DNA of 64,000 nt from Deltaproteobacteria bacterium (GTDB lineage Bacteria > Desulfobacterota > Syntrophia > Syntrophales > UBA5619), in assembly GCA_021372695.1 (NCBI GenBank), contig JAJFTY010000011.1:10942-74941 (forward strand). Reading direction: 5' to 3'. A model generated the notes under the pieces. That model saw nothing but the letters and a program-made list of their open reading frames with translations, was not told the origin of the DNA and did not search any database. Positions 33,343 through 43,489 of this stretch are shown here, in pieces. How positions within the stretch are numbered: the first letter of the stretch is position 1; every line of letters begins with the position of its first letter. The position numbers were made by a program, and so were the translations under genes.

Positions 33343-34301
33343 GCTGTGAATGCCAAGGTCCGGATCGCCTCGATCATCCGTCTGCGGATCTCCGACAGCT
33401 CCCCCTCCACCCGGCAACCGGAGGCATTGGGATGGCCTCCCCCGCCGAAGGTGCGCGCGACGCGCTCCACGTTGACCTTCCCCTTCGAGCGCAGGCTCAG
33501 TTTGTAACGCCCCTCCGGGAGCTCCGCATAGAGGATGGAAATCTCGACGCCCCGGATGGTCCGCGGCAGATCGACGAATCCTTCGGTATGCTCCGACAGC
33601 GCACCGGCATCGGCGAGAGCCTGTTGCGTTACGACGATCGACCCGACCCGCCCCTCCTCTTCAAGGGCCAGCGTGGGCAGGACCGCCGCAAGCAGCCTGA
33701 GCCTGACCGGCGAATCCGCCTCGTAGACATTTTCCGAGATCCACTGGGGCTCGGCGCCGGCTCCCACCAGATCGGCAGCAGCCAGAAGGGTACCTCTGCG
33801 GGTGTTGTTGTACCGGAAGCCGCCCGTGTCGGTCAGGATCGCCGCATAGAGGCAGGTCGCGATCTCTTTGCTGATGTCGAGCCCCATATCCCGGACGAGA
33901 CGGAAGATCAGCTCTCCCGTGGAACTCGCCTGAGGATCGGTCAGCCGGACCTCACAGAACCCCTCATTGGAGACGTGATGATCGATGTTGATGAGGTTCG
34001 GGATCCCGGCGATCCGGCCGGCTTCTCCCCCGACCCTGGCCAATTCGCTGCAATCCAGAATGAAGGCCGCCTCGAAGGCCTCGAGCGGGGGAAGTTCATG
34101 AACGATCCGGTCGCTCCCCGGGAGGAAACGGTAATTCTCGGGCGTCCTGTCCTGATTGTAGACGACGGCCTCTTTTCCCAGCCCCTTCAGCAATGCGTAT
34201 ACGGCGAGTTCGGATCCGAGGGCATCCCCGTCCAGCCGCTCGTGGGCAGTGATCAGAAAGGTATGGTGTTCGCCGATCAGTGCGCTAATCTTCCGGAGCA
34301 T
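33339..34301 (-). CDS. nrnA: DHH/DHHA1 phosphoesterase (NrnA-like nano-RNase / pAp phosphatase)
   Basis: The 320-residue protein has DHH motifs (ERLDGDALGSELAVYALLKG, IDHHVSNEGF) with the metal Asp and His residues and a DHHA1 domain ending in TFGGGGHPNASGCRVEG. NrnA-type enzymes clear very short RNAs and 3',5'-pAp. It lies between rbfA and truB, the usual place, and overlaps both. Confidence 0.9.
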   Translation of the reverse strand: MLRKISALIGEHHTFLITAHERLDGDALGSELAVYALLKGLGKEAVVYNQDRTPENYRFLPGSDRIVHELPPLEAFEAAFILDCSELARVGGEAGRIAGIPNLINIDHHVSNEGFCEVRLTDPQASSTGELIFRLVRDMGLDISKEIATCLYAAILTDTGGFRYNNTRRGTLLAAADLVGAGAEPQWISENVYEADSPVRLRLLAAVLPTLALEEEGRVGSIVVTQQALADAGALSEHTEGFVDLPRTIRGVEISILYAELPEGRYKLSLRSKGKVNVERVARTFGGGGHPNASGCRVEGELSEIRRRMIEAIRTLAFTA

Positions 34302-34656
34302 GCGCCCCCTCGTCCTTGTGAATCTCCGATATCAGCCTTTCGATCCGGTCTCCGTAGGCAAAGGAGGGATCATAGGAAAAAAAGAGCTCGGGAACGCAGC
34401 GCAGCTGAAGCCTGCGGCCCAGCTCCCTTCTGAGAAACCCCGTGGCCTTGTCCAGACCCGCCTTGACCTCGGCACGGCATTCGTCCCGGCCCAGTTCGAC
34501 GAAGAAAACCCTCGCCGTCCGCAGATCGTCGGTGACCTTCACGCCCGTGATCGTCACGGTCCCGATCCGCGGATCCCGAACCTGTTTGAGCAGCAGGTCG
34601 GAAATCTCGGTCTTGATCAGGTCGGCCACACGGTCGGCCCGCTTGAAACTCTTCAT
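34285..34656 (-). CDS. rbfA: 30S ribosome-binding factor RbfA
   Basis: The 123-residue protein starts MKSFKRADRVADLIKTEISD and continues through the KH-like core (VRDPRIGTVTITGVKVTDDL, RTARVFFVEL). It acts late in 30S maturation. The start at 34656 fits the family; an in-frame upstream extension is rejected. Confidence 0.92.
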   Translation of the reverse strand: MKSFKRADRVADLIKTEISDLLLKQVRDPRIGTVTITGVKVTDDLRTARVFFVELGRDECRAEVKAGLDKATGFLRRELGRRLQLRCVPELFFSYDPSFAYGDRIERLISEIHKDEGAHAPED

Positions 34657-34797
34657 GACACACCCAATTCCTGAATTCGCGATCCCGCCATCGGCCGGAT
34701 CTCGTTTCAATCCGAAAAATATGAAGTCGCCGCCCGCAGGCGGCGTTTCAACGATGCGATTTCCCGATCGCATGGAGATCACGCTTTTCTTTCCCCA

Positions 34798-35133
34798 TCA
34801 GTCGTACTTTCCTTCCACCATCTCTGCCGGGCCTTCCATCAAATCGGAAAAGCTTTCGATCTCGATCCGGCTCCGGATCACCTCCGCGATGCCCATCTGA
34901 TCCACAAAGTGGAGGATATGATCCACTTTGGCGTTGATATAGGGCTTGTCGTTCCCCGCCACGGCAAAACCGATCCGGGCCCTTTGGAGCAGATCGTTAT
35001 CGCCGACCTCGGCAATCGAAACGTTGAACTCGTTCTGCGTCCGCCTGAGGATGCTTTTCAGAACGCTGCGCTTTTCCTTCAGAGAGCCGCAGCCCGCGAT
35101 CCTCAGATCGATGATCCCGATTCCCACGACCAT
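34798..35133 (-). CDS. DUF503 (YlxP-like) protein
   Basis: The 111-residue protein matches DUF503: MVVGIGIIDLRIAGCGSLKE, KRSVLKSILRRTQNEFNVSI, then AEVGDNDLLQRARIGFAVAG. In many bacteria this small gene lies between infB and rbfA, as here, and YlxP is linked to ribosome biogenesis. The molecular role is not known. Confidence 0.9.
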   Translation of the reverse strand: MVVGIGIIDLRIAGCGSLKEKRSVLKSILRRTQNEFNVSIAEVGDNDLLQRARIGFAVAGNDKPYINAKVDHILHFVDQMGIAEVIRSRIEIESFSDLMEGPAEMVEGKYD

Positions 35134-35250
35134 GACGACACCCGGGAGCCCGTGCGCGCGTGGGTAATCTAATCCCGGATGCGCGCATTGGGGATGTTTC
35201 GGGTCGAAAAATATCCAGCGCGCGGAGGGAACGATGTCCTCACGCGCCCA

Positions 35251-38088
35251 CTATAATTTCCGCTCGATCTTCTCCTTCACATAGGCCTCGATGACATCCC
35301 CAACGTGGATATCGTTGAACCCTTCGATGCCGATGCCGCACTCAAAACCGGCGAGCACCTCCCTCGCATCGTCCTTGAACCGCTTCAGCGAGCCGATCCG
35401 GCCGTCATAGACGACCACACCTTCCCGGAGCAGCCTCAGCTCGGAGGTCCGTGTGATCTTGCCGTCGGTCACGTAGCTCCCCGCGATGGTGCCCACCTTG
35501 GGCACCTTGAAGATCTCCCGCACCTCGGCGCGCCCCTGGACGACCTCCTTGAAGATCGGCTCCAGCAGACCCTCCATGGCGGCCTTCACATCGGCGATCA
35601 CGTTGTAGATGATGTCGTAGAGCTTGATGTCCACCCCTTCCTGCTCGGCGATCTCTACGACGCGGGCATCGGGACGGACATTGAATCCGATGATCACCGC
35701 ATTGGACGCCGAGGCGAGCATGACGTCGGTCTCCGTGATCGTCCCCGTGGAGCTGTGAATAATCTTGAGTTTGATCTCCTCGGTGGAGAGCTTGTTGAGC
35801 GCATCGGCCAACGCCTCGATGGAACCCTGGACATCGGCCTTCAGAATGACGTTGAGGTCCTTGACCCCTTCCTTCATCCGCTGGTAGAGTTGTTCCAGGG
35901 TGATCTTGGAGGAGGCGGAGAGCTCCTTCTCCCGCTCTTTCCGGGTCCAGTATTCGCTGATGCTGCGGGCCTTCTTCTCATCCTCCACGCAGATGAATTC
36001 AGAGCTCGCCTGGGGAACCCGCGAAAACCCGATCACTTCGACAGGCATCGCGGGCCCTGCCTCGCTGATCCTTCGCCCCTGGTCGTTGATCATCGCCCTG
36101 ACCCGGCCGAATTCCGTCTTGGAAACGAAGGCGTCCCCTTCATGGAGCGTCCCCTCCTGGATCAGCACGGTCGCCACAGGCCCTCGGCCCCGGTCCAGTT
36201 TCGCTTCGATGATGACACCGCGGGCGAGACGGTCTGGATCGGCCTTCAGCTCCATGACATCGGCCTGGAGCAGAATCATCTCCAGGAGTTCCTCGATCCC
36301 CTGCTGCTTCTTCGCCGAAACCTCTACGAAGATGGTATCGCCGCCCCACTCCTCCGACAGGAGTTTGTATTCGGTCAGGGCCTGGCGGATCTTTCCAGGG
36401 TCGGCGCCCGGCTTGTCTATTTTGTTGATGGCCACGATGATAGGCACACCGGCCACCTGCGCGTGGTTGATCGCCTCGACCGTCTGCCCCATGACACCAT
36501 CGTCGGCGGCGACCACCAGGACGACGATATCCGTGACCTGCGCCCCTCTCGCCCGCATGGCCGTAAAGGCCTCATGGCCCGGCGTATCCAGGAAGACGAT
36601 ATCTCTGCCCTTGATTTGAACGTGATAGGCGCCGATGGCCTGCGTGATCCCGCCCGCTTCGCCTTCGATCACATTCGTCTGCCGGATGGCGTCCAGCAGC
36701 GAGGTCTTGCCGTGATCGACATGGCCCATGATCGTCACGACCGGCGCCCGGGGCTTCAGCTTCTCCTCGGAAGTCTCGGCCCTCTGCACGGTCTCCTCGC
36801 GCTCGCTCTGCGCCGACTCCACCTGGTAGCCGAAGTCGGCGGCGATCAGCGAGGCGGTATCGAAATCGATCGACTGGTTGATGGTCACCATCAGCCCCAG
36901 CCCCATCAGTTTATTGATCACCTCGGACGCCTTGACGCCCATCCTCTTGGCCAGTTCCCCGACACTGATCGCCTCGTCCACACGGATTCTCCTCTTGATC
37001 GCCTTCGGCGTTGTGATCAGGGTCTTCTTCATCTTGACCGGGGCCGGCTTCTTCTCTTCACGCCATTTCGGTACCCGTTCCGGTTGATCGACCTCGATCG
37101 AACGACCCTTCCGGTCGACCAGTTTCTTGACCAGGGTCTTCTTGCGCGGCGGCGCTTCACCCATCAGGACCTCGACAGGCGCCTTGCTGCCTTTTTTCCT
37201 CGGCTTCTCCGCCTCCACCGGCCGGCCGGACTTATCCGTACGGGAAGGAGGCGGAACCACCGGAGCCGTAATGTCCTTGACGATCCTCATATCCGGACGG
37301 CGGGCGAACTCCTTCCGCCCCTCAGGAGCCGGTCTGTGCGCTTCCGGGGTCGTCTGCGGGGCAGGCTCCCGTTCGGGGCGCCTGCCGTCGCGCGGAGAGG
37401 GTTGGACGGTCAGAGGCTTCCGCTCCTGTTCCGGCGCCTTCTGAGGGACCTCGGAAACCGGCTTCTTCGGAGGTTCTGCCCTCCTTTCCGCCTCTCCTGC
37501 GGCTGGCGGCTGTGCGACCGTCGTCTTTGCCGAAACCGCGGCCTCCGGCTCCGCCGCTGCGGGTTTCGCCTCCGGCTTCGCGGTTGGGGCTGTCGGGGGA
37601 ACCGGCGCGGCCTCGGCGGTCGGCGCAGGCGCGGTCACGGGAGGGATGGGTTTCCGCAGATGCTCCGGGGGCGCAACGGGTTTGGGAACGGCGCCGACCG
37701 GGGATTCCCGATAAATGGACGTTCTGACCGGCGGCTCCGGGGGAGGAGTCTCGGGGGGCGTCTTCACCGGTGGTGGCTCCATGCGAGGAGGTGGAACTGC
37801 GGGAGGCTCTTCCTTCGCCTGCACTTCGGCAACAGGCTCCTCCGGCTTGGCCTCTTCGGCCGGCATGCGGACCGCCCTCCGACGGATGACCGTCGATTTT
37901 ATCCTTTTTTCAACCACCTCGCGGGCTTCCGGAGCAAGCAGTTCCGCCTGGATCCTCTCCAGATCGCTCTCCTCGAGCGTGCTCGAGTGGGATTTGACCG
38001 CAATGCCGATTTTTTCCAGGCGCGAGATCAGCTCCTTGTTTTCCAGCCCCATCTCTTTCGCCAGTTCATAGACTCTTTTTTTCGTCAT
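35251..38088 (-). CDS. infB: Translation initiation factor IF-2
   Basis: The 945-residue protein has IF2-N modules at both ends of a long Pro/Ala/Glu-rich linker (residues 1-55 and about 350-420, linker about 75-330), then the GTPase domain with [20 protein letters not shown] (G1), [15 protein letters not shown] (G3) and [11 protein letters not shown] (G4), and C-terminal domains ending in [20 protein letters not shown]. It brings initiator tRNA to the 30S subunit. It lies downstream of nusA. Confidence 0.96.
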   Translation of the reverse strand: MTKKRVYELAKEMGLENKELISRLEKIGIAVKSHSSTLEESDLERIQAELLAPEAREVVEKRIKSTVIRRRAVRMPAEEAKPEEPVAEVQAKEEPPAVPPPRMEPPPVKTPPETPPPEPPVRTSIYRESPVGAVPKPVAPPEHLRKPIPPVTAPAPTAEAAPVPPTAPTAKPEAKPAAAEPEAAVSAKTTVAQPPAAGEAERRAEPPKKPVSEVPQKAPEQERKPLTVQPSPRDGRRPEREPAPQTTPEAHRPAPEGRKEFARRPDMRIVKDITAPVVPPPSRTDKSGRPVEAEKPRKKGSKAPVEVLMGEAPPRKKTLVKKLVDRKGRSIEVDQPERVPKWREEKKPAPVKMKKTLITTPKAIKRRIRVDEAISVGELAKRMGVKASEVINKLMGLGLMVTINQSIDFDTASLIAADFGYQVESAQSEREETVQRAETSEEKLKPRAPVVTIMGHVDHGKTSLLDAIRQTNVIEGEAGGITQAIGAYHVQIKGRDIVFLDTPGHEAFTAMRARGAQVTDIVVLVVAADDGVMGQTVEAINHAQVAGVPIIVAINKIDKPGADPGKIRQALTEYKLLSEEWGGDTIFVEVSAKKQQGIEELLEMILLQADVMELKADPDRLARGVIIEAKLDRGRGPVATVLIQEGTLHEGDAFVSKTEFGRVRAMINDQGRRISEAGPAMPVEVIGFSRVPQASSEFICVEDEKKARSISEYWTRKEREKELSASSKITLEQLYQRMKEGVKDLNVILKADVQGSIEALADALNKLSTEEIKLKIIHSSTGTITETDVMLASASNAVIIGFNVRPDARVVEIAEQEGVDIKLYDIIYNVIADVKAAMEGLLEPIFKEVVQGRAEVREIFKVPKVGTIAGSYVTDGKITRTSELRLLREGVVVYDGRIGSLKRFKDDAREVLAGFECGIGIEGFNDIHVGDVIEAYVKEKIERKL

Positions 38089-38127
38089 GCCCGAAACGCT
38101 CCCTATCCAAATTCCAATCTCGAGATG

Positions 38128-39393
38128 CTAAGCGGTAACCTTCTGTTCGCCTGCCTCCTGGTCGATCATCTTCCCCGCTTCCTGGATCCAGATCGCGGCG
38201 GTCTTCTCGCCCACGCCCGGAATCGCAGCCAACTGTTCGGGGTCGGCCGCAGCCAACATGGCCAGACTCTTCCAGCCCGATTTGAACAACCGCTCCGCCG
38301 TGGCCTCGCCGATTCCCGGGATCTTCATGAGAGCCTTGCACCCCTCGTCCGCCTTTGAGGCGGCCGTGGACTCGCTCTTGACATCAATCTTCCATCCGGT
38401 CAATTTGACGGCCAAGCGAACATTCTGCCCGTTTTTCCCGATCGCCAGCGAGAGCTGATCATCGGGTACGATCACCTCCATCGCCCGGTTCTCCTCGTCG
38501 ACAAAAACCCGGTTCACTTTCGCCGGGGAGAGGGCTCCGCAGACATACTTGGCCTGGTCCTCCGCATAGGGAACGATATCGATCTTCTCACCTCTGAGTT
38601 CCTGGACGACGCTCTGGACGCGCGTCCCCCGCATGCCGACACAGGCGCCCACAGGGTCGATGTCCTTGTCCCGGGTCTTGACGGAGATCTTGGAGCGCTT
38701 CCCCGGCTCCCGCGATACGTTCACGATTTCGATCAGCCCCTCCGAGATTTCGGGCACCTCCACGTCGAAGAGCGCCTTCAGGAATCCGGGATGGGTCCGC
38801 GAGAGGATGATCTGGGGGCCCTTCGTAATCTTCTTGACCTCGCAGATGAAGGCCCGGATCCGCTCCCCGCGCTTGTAGGACTCCTTGAAGATCTGTTCCG
38901 AAACGGGGATGATCCCTTCGGCGCGCCCCAGGTTCACGATGATGTTTCCGCCTTCGAAGCGCTGCACGAAACCGTTGGCCAGTTCCCCCTTTTTGGTATG
39001 ATACTCATCGTAGATGTTGTCGCGCTCCGCGTCCTTGACGCGCTGGATGATGATCTGCTTCGCGGTCTGAACGGCAATCCGTCCGAAGGTGCTGGTCTCG
39101 ATCTTCATCCCCAGGCTGTCGCCCGGCTCCGCCTCCTCGTCCAGCGTGCTCCTCGCCTCCGCCAGGGAGACCTGGGTTTCGGGATCCAGGACCTTCTCCA
39201 TGACGGTCTTGAATTGGAAGACCTCGATCTCGCCGGCCTCGTCGTTGTAGCGGGCCTCCAGGTCAACATCTGGCCCAAGCTTCTTTCGGGCCGCCGTCAG
39301 CATGGCATCCTCCAGGGCCTTGACGATAATATCCCTGTCTATCCCGCGGTCCTTGCCCATCTGTTCGATCAGCCGTTTCAGTTCCGGAAACAT
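38128..39393 (-). CDS. nusA: Transcription termination/antitermination factor NusA
   Basis: The 421-residue protein has the N-terminal RNAP-binding domain, an S1 domain (about 130-200), two KH domains (200-340; GACVGMRGTRVQSVVQELRG, LAIGKNGQNVRLAVKLTGWK) and a C-terminal helix-hairpin-helix pair (IPGIGEATAERLFKSGWKSL, IPGVGEKTAAIW) in place of the E. coli acidic repeats. It governs pausing and termination. The operon leader before rimP carries a terminator that NusA itself could influence. Confidence 0.95.
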   Translation of the reverse strand: MFPELKRLIEQMGKDRGIDRDIIVKALEDAMLTAARKKLGPDVDLEARYNDEAGEIEVFQFKTVMEKVLDPETQVSLAEARSTLDEEAEPGDSLGMKIETSTFGRIAVQTAKQIIIQRVKDAERDNIYDEYHTKKGELANGFVQRFEGGNIIVNLGRAEGIIPVSEQIFKESYKRGERIRAFICEVKKITKGPQIILSRTHPGFLKALFDVEVPEISEGLIEIVNVSREPGKRSKISVKTRDKDIDPVGACVGMRGTRVQSVVQELRGEKIDIVPYAEDQAKYVCGALSPAKVNRVFVDEENRAMEVIVPDDQLSLAIGKNGQNVRLAVKLTGWKIDVKSESTAASKADEGCKALMKIPGIGEATAERLFKSGWKSLAMLAAADPEQLAAIPGVGEKTAAIWIQEAGKMIDQEAGEQKVTA

Positions 39394-39445
39394 TGAACAC
39401 CCTCCGTTTTATTCGATCAGCACCGGTTAAGATAACCGCCGCCAT

Positions 39446-39910
39446 TCATATCGTATATTCAAGATTGGCCTTGACGACCGCCTTCCGGGGAATCCGGAAG
39501 GTCTTTCCATCGGACTCCAGCACAAGGACTTTCCCGTCGCCCTCTTCATAATCGACCAGGAGCGCGGAAAAATTTCGTCTGCCATCGATCTTTTTCCCAA
39601 GACGAAGACGAACCCGCGAGCCGCGATACTTCGTAAAATCCTGGTCGCGATAGAGCGGCCGGTCCAGCCCGGGCGAAGAGACCTCCAGCGTATAGGGGCC
39701 GGGGGGCACGTCATGAACGTCGAGCAAATCCCCCAACTGGTTGCTGATGCGTGCGCAATCGTCGACGGTGACGCCCCCTTCCCGGTCCATGTAGATCCGC
39801 ACCAGCCATCGCGACGGCATCTTCAGGCATTCCACCATGACCAGTTCCATCCCTTCGGACGAAATCAGCGGCTCGGCCAATTGCCAGATCTGCTCTTCGT
39901 ACGGTTGCAC
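39446..39910 (-). CDS. rimP: Ribosome maturation factor RimP
   Basis: The 154-residue protein shows the RimP core (MELVMVECLKMPSRWLVRIY, GGVTVDDCARISNQLGDLLD, YTLEVSSPGLDRPLYRDQDF). It is needed for 30S maturation. I chose the GTG at 39910 because AAGGGA lies about 10 bp upstream; a TTG at 39919 has that site immediately adjacent, too near. A strong terminator ends only 45 bp upstream of this start. Confidence 0.9.
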   Translation of the reverse strand: MQPYEEQIWQLAEPLISSEGMELVMVECLKMPSRWLVRIYMDREGGVTVDDCARISNQLGDLLDVHDVPPGPYTLEVSSPGLDRPLYRDQDFTKYRGSRVRLRLGKKIDGRRNFSALLVDYEEGDGKVLVLESDGKTFRIPRKAVVKANLEYTI

Positions 39911-39954
39911 GCGACCCAATCCCTTTAGCCAGTTTTTTCAATCCGGCCTGCTAG

Positions 39955-39980
39955 AAAAAAAAAGTGGGCTCCTAGCCCAC
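39955..39980 (-). terminator. Rho-independent terminator between tRNA-Gly and rimP
   Basis: On the minus strand GTGGGCT and AGCCCAC pair perfectly around a 3-base loop and are followed by nine T residues (39963-39955). It lies 114 bp past the tRNA gene and 45 bp before the rimP start, so it can either end the tRNA transcript or act as an attenuator for rimP-nusA-infB. Confidence 0.88.
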
Positions 39981-40091
39981 TCATCATAACCCGCCGATGA
40001 TTTTGGTGTTCCCTAACACACACGCAGACCGATTGCAAGGAAAAAATAACGGATTTCTCCTCATTTTCCCCTGAGGCTCCCCGAGGATAAA

Positions 40092-40168
<77 letters not shown>

Positions 40169-40203
40169 TCGCAAAAAATCCGCAGAATCGGAAACGGAGG
40201 CCC

Positions 40204-40231
40204 ATCTTAGTCAACAACCGCTTTTTGTCAA
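40204..40231 (-). promoter_or_regulatory. Promoter of the tRNA-Gly gene
   Basis: On the minus strand TTGACA (40231-40226) is followed after 16 bp by TAAGAT (40209-40204). It lies 36 bp before the tRNA 5' end. It is the only clear promoter before rimP-nusA-infB. Confidence 0.72.
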
Positions 40232-40445
40232 GATTTTTTTACATTGAAAAAGCGTCACATCCGTGATAACCGCGACGTTTAAACCGAAAGCCGCAGAGGT
40301 TCATCGCCGGGACGGCCCTACCTGCGGGCGGGGAGTCTTATTTTACGATCCTCCGGTGGGCGCATTTCGCTGTCGACCTGCGGTGGGTGGAGAAAACGGT
40401 TTTTATCGTCCAAACAAATAGATTTCATTCAAGAAAGGGGAAATT

Positions 40446-41468
40446 ATGAGAAATAGAAGAATAACCATCCTTGCGTGTTTTTGTATGGCCTTTTTCGCTG
40501 CATTCGCATTTTGCGGTGGCACCGGCGATGCTGCCGAAAAGACTCTGATCAAAATGGCCGGGACCCTGCCGGTCCAGAACCACCTGACCAAGGCCTTGGA
40601 GATGTACAAGGAGATCGTGGAGAAAAAGTCGGGCGGTCAGATCGAGATGCAGGTTTATCCCGCCCAGCAGCTCTACAGCGACAAGGACCTCGTCAACGCC
40701 CTGCCCAAAGGCGCCTGCGAAGGGGGGTTGCTCAATGTCGATCTGTGGGCGGGCCTCGTCAAATCGGAAGGGCCCATCTTCTTCACGGGCTATTTCCAGA
40801 GCCGGGACCTCTTCTATAAACTCTTCGACAGCGAGGCATGGCAGATCATCAAGAAGGACTTCGAGGACCAGGGGAATATCAAGATCCTCGCCATGGCCGA
40901 GCTGGGCCCCGGCGGGTTCGTCTCCAAGAAGCCCATCCGCACGCTGGATGATCTCAAAGGCCAGCGCGTCCGCTCCTACGGCGAGTATACCGCCATATTC
41001 CTCCAGGCTCAGGGAGCGGCGCCTGTGGTCATGAGTTCGGGCGACATGTATATGGCCCTGCAGCGGGGAACGCTCGACGCCATCCTCTCCTCCGTTGCCG
41101 CCATCGTCGACCGCAAACTCTATGAGGTGGGCAAGTACATGTGGGACAGGGATACGACCCCTTCCATTCCCTTCCTGATGGCCTTCAACCTCGATTTCTG
41201 GAAGAAGCTGCCGCCTGCTCAGCAGAAGATCCTGGCGGACGGGGCCATCGAAGTCCAGGAGTGGACCAAGAAGTACACCCTCACATCCGATATCAATAAC
41301 AAGAAGATATTGAAGGAGAAAGGGGTCAACTTCGTCTCCATCGACCCGGCGGAGTGGAAGAAGATTCATGAAAGGGCGGTGCAGGCCCTCGACGCCGGCT
41401 ACATCAAGAACGTGGGCGAGCAGAAGGGGCAGAAGATCATCTCCATCATCAAGAAGGCCTGCTTCTAA
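40446..41468 (+). CDS. TRAP transporter substrate-binding protein (DctP family)
   Basis: The 340-residue protein has a signal peptide (to about residue 30) and the DctP fold: GTLPVQNHLTKALEMYKEIV, GGQIEMQVYPAQQLYSDKDL, and DLKGQRVRSYGEYTAIFLQA, where an Arg of the RVRS motif binds the carboxylate of the ligand. An AAGGGG Shine-Dalgarno precedes the ATG. It captures an organic acid in the periplasm for the DctQM permease encoded next. The ligand is not readable; neighbouring lyases suggest a C4-C6 hydroxy di- or tricarboxylate. Confidence 0.92.
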   Translation: MRNRRITILACFCMAFFAAFAFCGGTGDAAEKTLIKMAGTLPVQNHLTKALEMYKEIVEKKSGGQIEMQVYPAQQLYSDKDLVNALPKGACEGGLLNVDLWAGLVKSEGPIFFTGYFQSRDLFYKLFDSEAWQIIKKDFEDQGNIKILAMAELGPGGFVSKKPIRTLDDLKGQRVRSYGEYTAIFLQAQGAAPVVMSSGDMYMALQRGTLDAILSSVAAIVDRKLYEVGKYMWDRDTTPSIPFLMAFNLDFWKKLPPAQQKILADGAIEVQEWTKKYTLTSDINNKKILKEKGVNFVSIDPAEWKKIHERAVQALDAGYIKNVGEQKGQKIISIIKKACF

Positions 41469-41564
41469 GAGGGAAAACGGTCGGCGGCCGGTCAGGCTCG
41501 ACACCGGGGCCGGCCGCCGACGGCGCATTCTCGTTTGTGGATGAATTGAGGAGAGGAAAGGTTC

Positions 41565-43448
41565 ATGACGAATAGCTCGAAGCCCTTCTGGGACCGGTTG
41601 ATCGAGGGATGCGGCCTTCTGGGAGGGGCTTTGATTCCGGTTGCGGCGCTCTGCATCACCTATGAAGTGGTCATGCGGTATTTTTTCCGCGCTCCGACCG
41701 TGTGGGTGTCGGATGTCACGATCTACCTGACCGTGGCCAGTGTTTTTCTCTCCGTCGCCTACACGCTCAGGGAGAAAGGCCATGTCCGGGTCGACTTCAT
41801 CACCAACCATCTCTCGGGCAGGACCGCGCTGATCCTGGAGATTCTCACCACCCTGCTGGGCATCCTGTATTGCATTGTCCTGGGCTGGGAGGGGGCGAAG
41901 CTGGCGTGGAGCGCCTACCAGGTCGGCGAGGTCCCGCCGGCCATCTTCAAGATGCCCATGTTCATCCCCAAGGGGTTCGTCGCCCTCGGGGCAGCGCTGT
42001 TGACGATCCAGCTCATCCGGCTTCTGAAGAGCCTGATCCGGGAGTTCGCGGCCGCGGGGAAAGGGACCGGTAGCACGCCTGGCTCTTTTGCCCGGCAAAT
42101 CGGGGTGACCGCCCTCTTTGTCGCCCTCCTGATCTTCAGTTTCGTTCTCCTGAAGGTATCCACCACCTGGGGGGTTCTGATCCTCTTCTTCCTCCTGCTC
42201 TTCTGCGGCATCCCGGTCGCCTTTGCCCTCGGGCTCTTCGGCCTTTTTTGCTTCTATTTCCTCTTCGGGGGGGCGCCCATGATGGTGCGCGTTCCCATCA
42301 TGGCCTACTCCTCCATCGACAATCCGGTCATGGTGGCCCTGCCGCTCTTCATCCTGACGAGCACGATCCTCAGCCAGGGCCAGGTGGGGATCGTCATCTT
42401 CAATTTTGCCAATGTGCTGGTTCGTCACTTCCCCGGTGGGTTGGGGATCGCGTCGATCATCTTTTGCGGGCTCTTTGCCGCCATGACGGGGTCCAGCCCG
42501 GCCGTGGCCTCGGCCGTGAGCATGATCGCGCTGCCGGAGATGCTCTCCCGGGGGTACGACCGGAAGCTCGTGATCGGCCTTCTGGCCGCCGGGGGAACCC
42601 TGGGGATTCTCTTCCCGCCCTCCCTGGCCCTGATGCTGTACGGGGCGATGACTGCGGAGTCCCTCGGATCCCTGTTCATGGCGGGATTGATTCCGGGACT
42701 GATCCTGACGGGCATGTTTTGCCTCTATGTCTCCATCGTGGCGGGCCGGGACAGGAACATCCAGCGACAGCCCCGGGCCAGTTTCCCCGAGATCGTCAAG
42801 GCGACCAAAGATGCGGCCGGGGGGCTGCTGACCATCCTCATCATCATCGGCGGCATCTATTCCGGGATTTTCACTCCCACCGAGTCGGGGGGTGTGGCCG
42901 CCGTTTACACCCTAATCCTCTGCATCTTCATCTACCGCACCCTGTCGCGGGAAAAACTGAGGGTCGCCCTCCTGCAGGCGACGCGGGTCTCCTCCATGAT
43001 CCTGCTCATCATCATCGGGGCGAACATCGCCGGGCAGGCCATCCTGCTCACCCAGATCTCCCAGAACATCCTGAGCTTCGTCAAGTCCATGGCCGTTCCC
43101 GCCTGGGTGATCATGCTCTGCATCAACATCTTCCTGATCTTCATGGGCGGGCCGCTCGAGGCCATCACCATCCTGGTGATCGCCCTGCCGATCCTCTACC
43201 CGCTGGTGACCGGCCTCGGGTTCAGCGGGCTGTGGTTCGGCATCATCATGGTGATCAATATGGAGCTGGCCCTGATCTCGCCGCCGGAGGGGCTGAATCT
43301 CTTTATCCTGCAGAACCTGGCAAAATCGACGGCGCGGGAGGTGACCCGGGGGATCATCCCCTTTCTCGTCATCATGGCGTTGTTCCTGGTCTTGATTTCC
43401 CTGGTGCCGAGCCTGACGGTCTGGCTGCCGACGCTGATGATGAAATAG
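41565..43448 (+). CDS. TRAP transporter fused permease (DctQ-DctM)
   Basis: The 627-residue protein joins the small four-helix DctQ domain (about residues 15-165; VVMRYFFRAPTVWVSDVTIY, VRVDFITNHLSG) to the large DctM domain (about 180-627; GIPVAFALGLFGLFCFYFLF, then AAMTGSSPAVASAVSMIALP and GGTLGILFPPSLALMLYGAM). The pair imports the substrate with Na+. It follows the binding-protein gene by 96 bp. Confidence 0.93.
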   Translation: MTNSSKPFWDRLIEGCGLLGGALIPVAALCITYEVVMRYFFRAPTVWVSDVTIYLTVASVFLSVAYTLREKGHVRVDFITNHLSGRTALILEILTTLLGILYCIVLGWEGAKLAWSAYQVGEVPPAIFKMPMFIPKGFVALGAALLTIQLIRLLKSLIREFAAAGKGTGSTPGSFARQIGVTALFVALLIFSFVLLKVSTTWGVLILFFLLLFCGIPVAFALGLFGLFCFYFLFGGAPMMVRVPIMAYSSIDNPVMVALPLFILTSTILSQGQVGIVIFNFANVLVRHFPGGLGIASIIFCGLFAAMTGSSPAVASAVSMIALPEMLSRGYDRKLVIGLLAAGGTLGILFPPSLALMLYGAMTAESLGSLFMAGLIPGLILTGMFCLYVSIVAGRDRNIQRQPRASFPEIVKATKDAAGGLLTILIIIGGIYSGIFTPTESGGVAAVYTLILCIFIYRTLSREKLRVALLQATRVSSMILLIIIGANIAGQAILLTQISQNILSFVKSMAVPAWVIMLCINIFLIFMGGPLEAITILVIALPILYPLVTGLGFSGLWFGIIMVINMELALISPPEGLNLFILQNLAKSTAREVTRGIIPFLVIMALFLVLISLVPSLTVWLPTLMMK

Positions 43449-43489
43449 GCCGCACATGGAGAAAAGCATATCGTAAAGGAGAACCTTGA

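Noticed and set aside
35305..38358. Very long plus-strand open frame opposite infB
   Set aside because: It mirrors the codon pattern of IF-2 in a GC-rich gene and resembles no protein. The same holds for long frames opposite the hydrogenase genes (54576-57917), the ADP-forming synthetase (6716-8971), the first acyl-CoA dehydrogenase and the TRAP genes.
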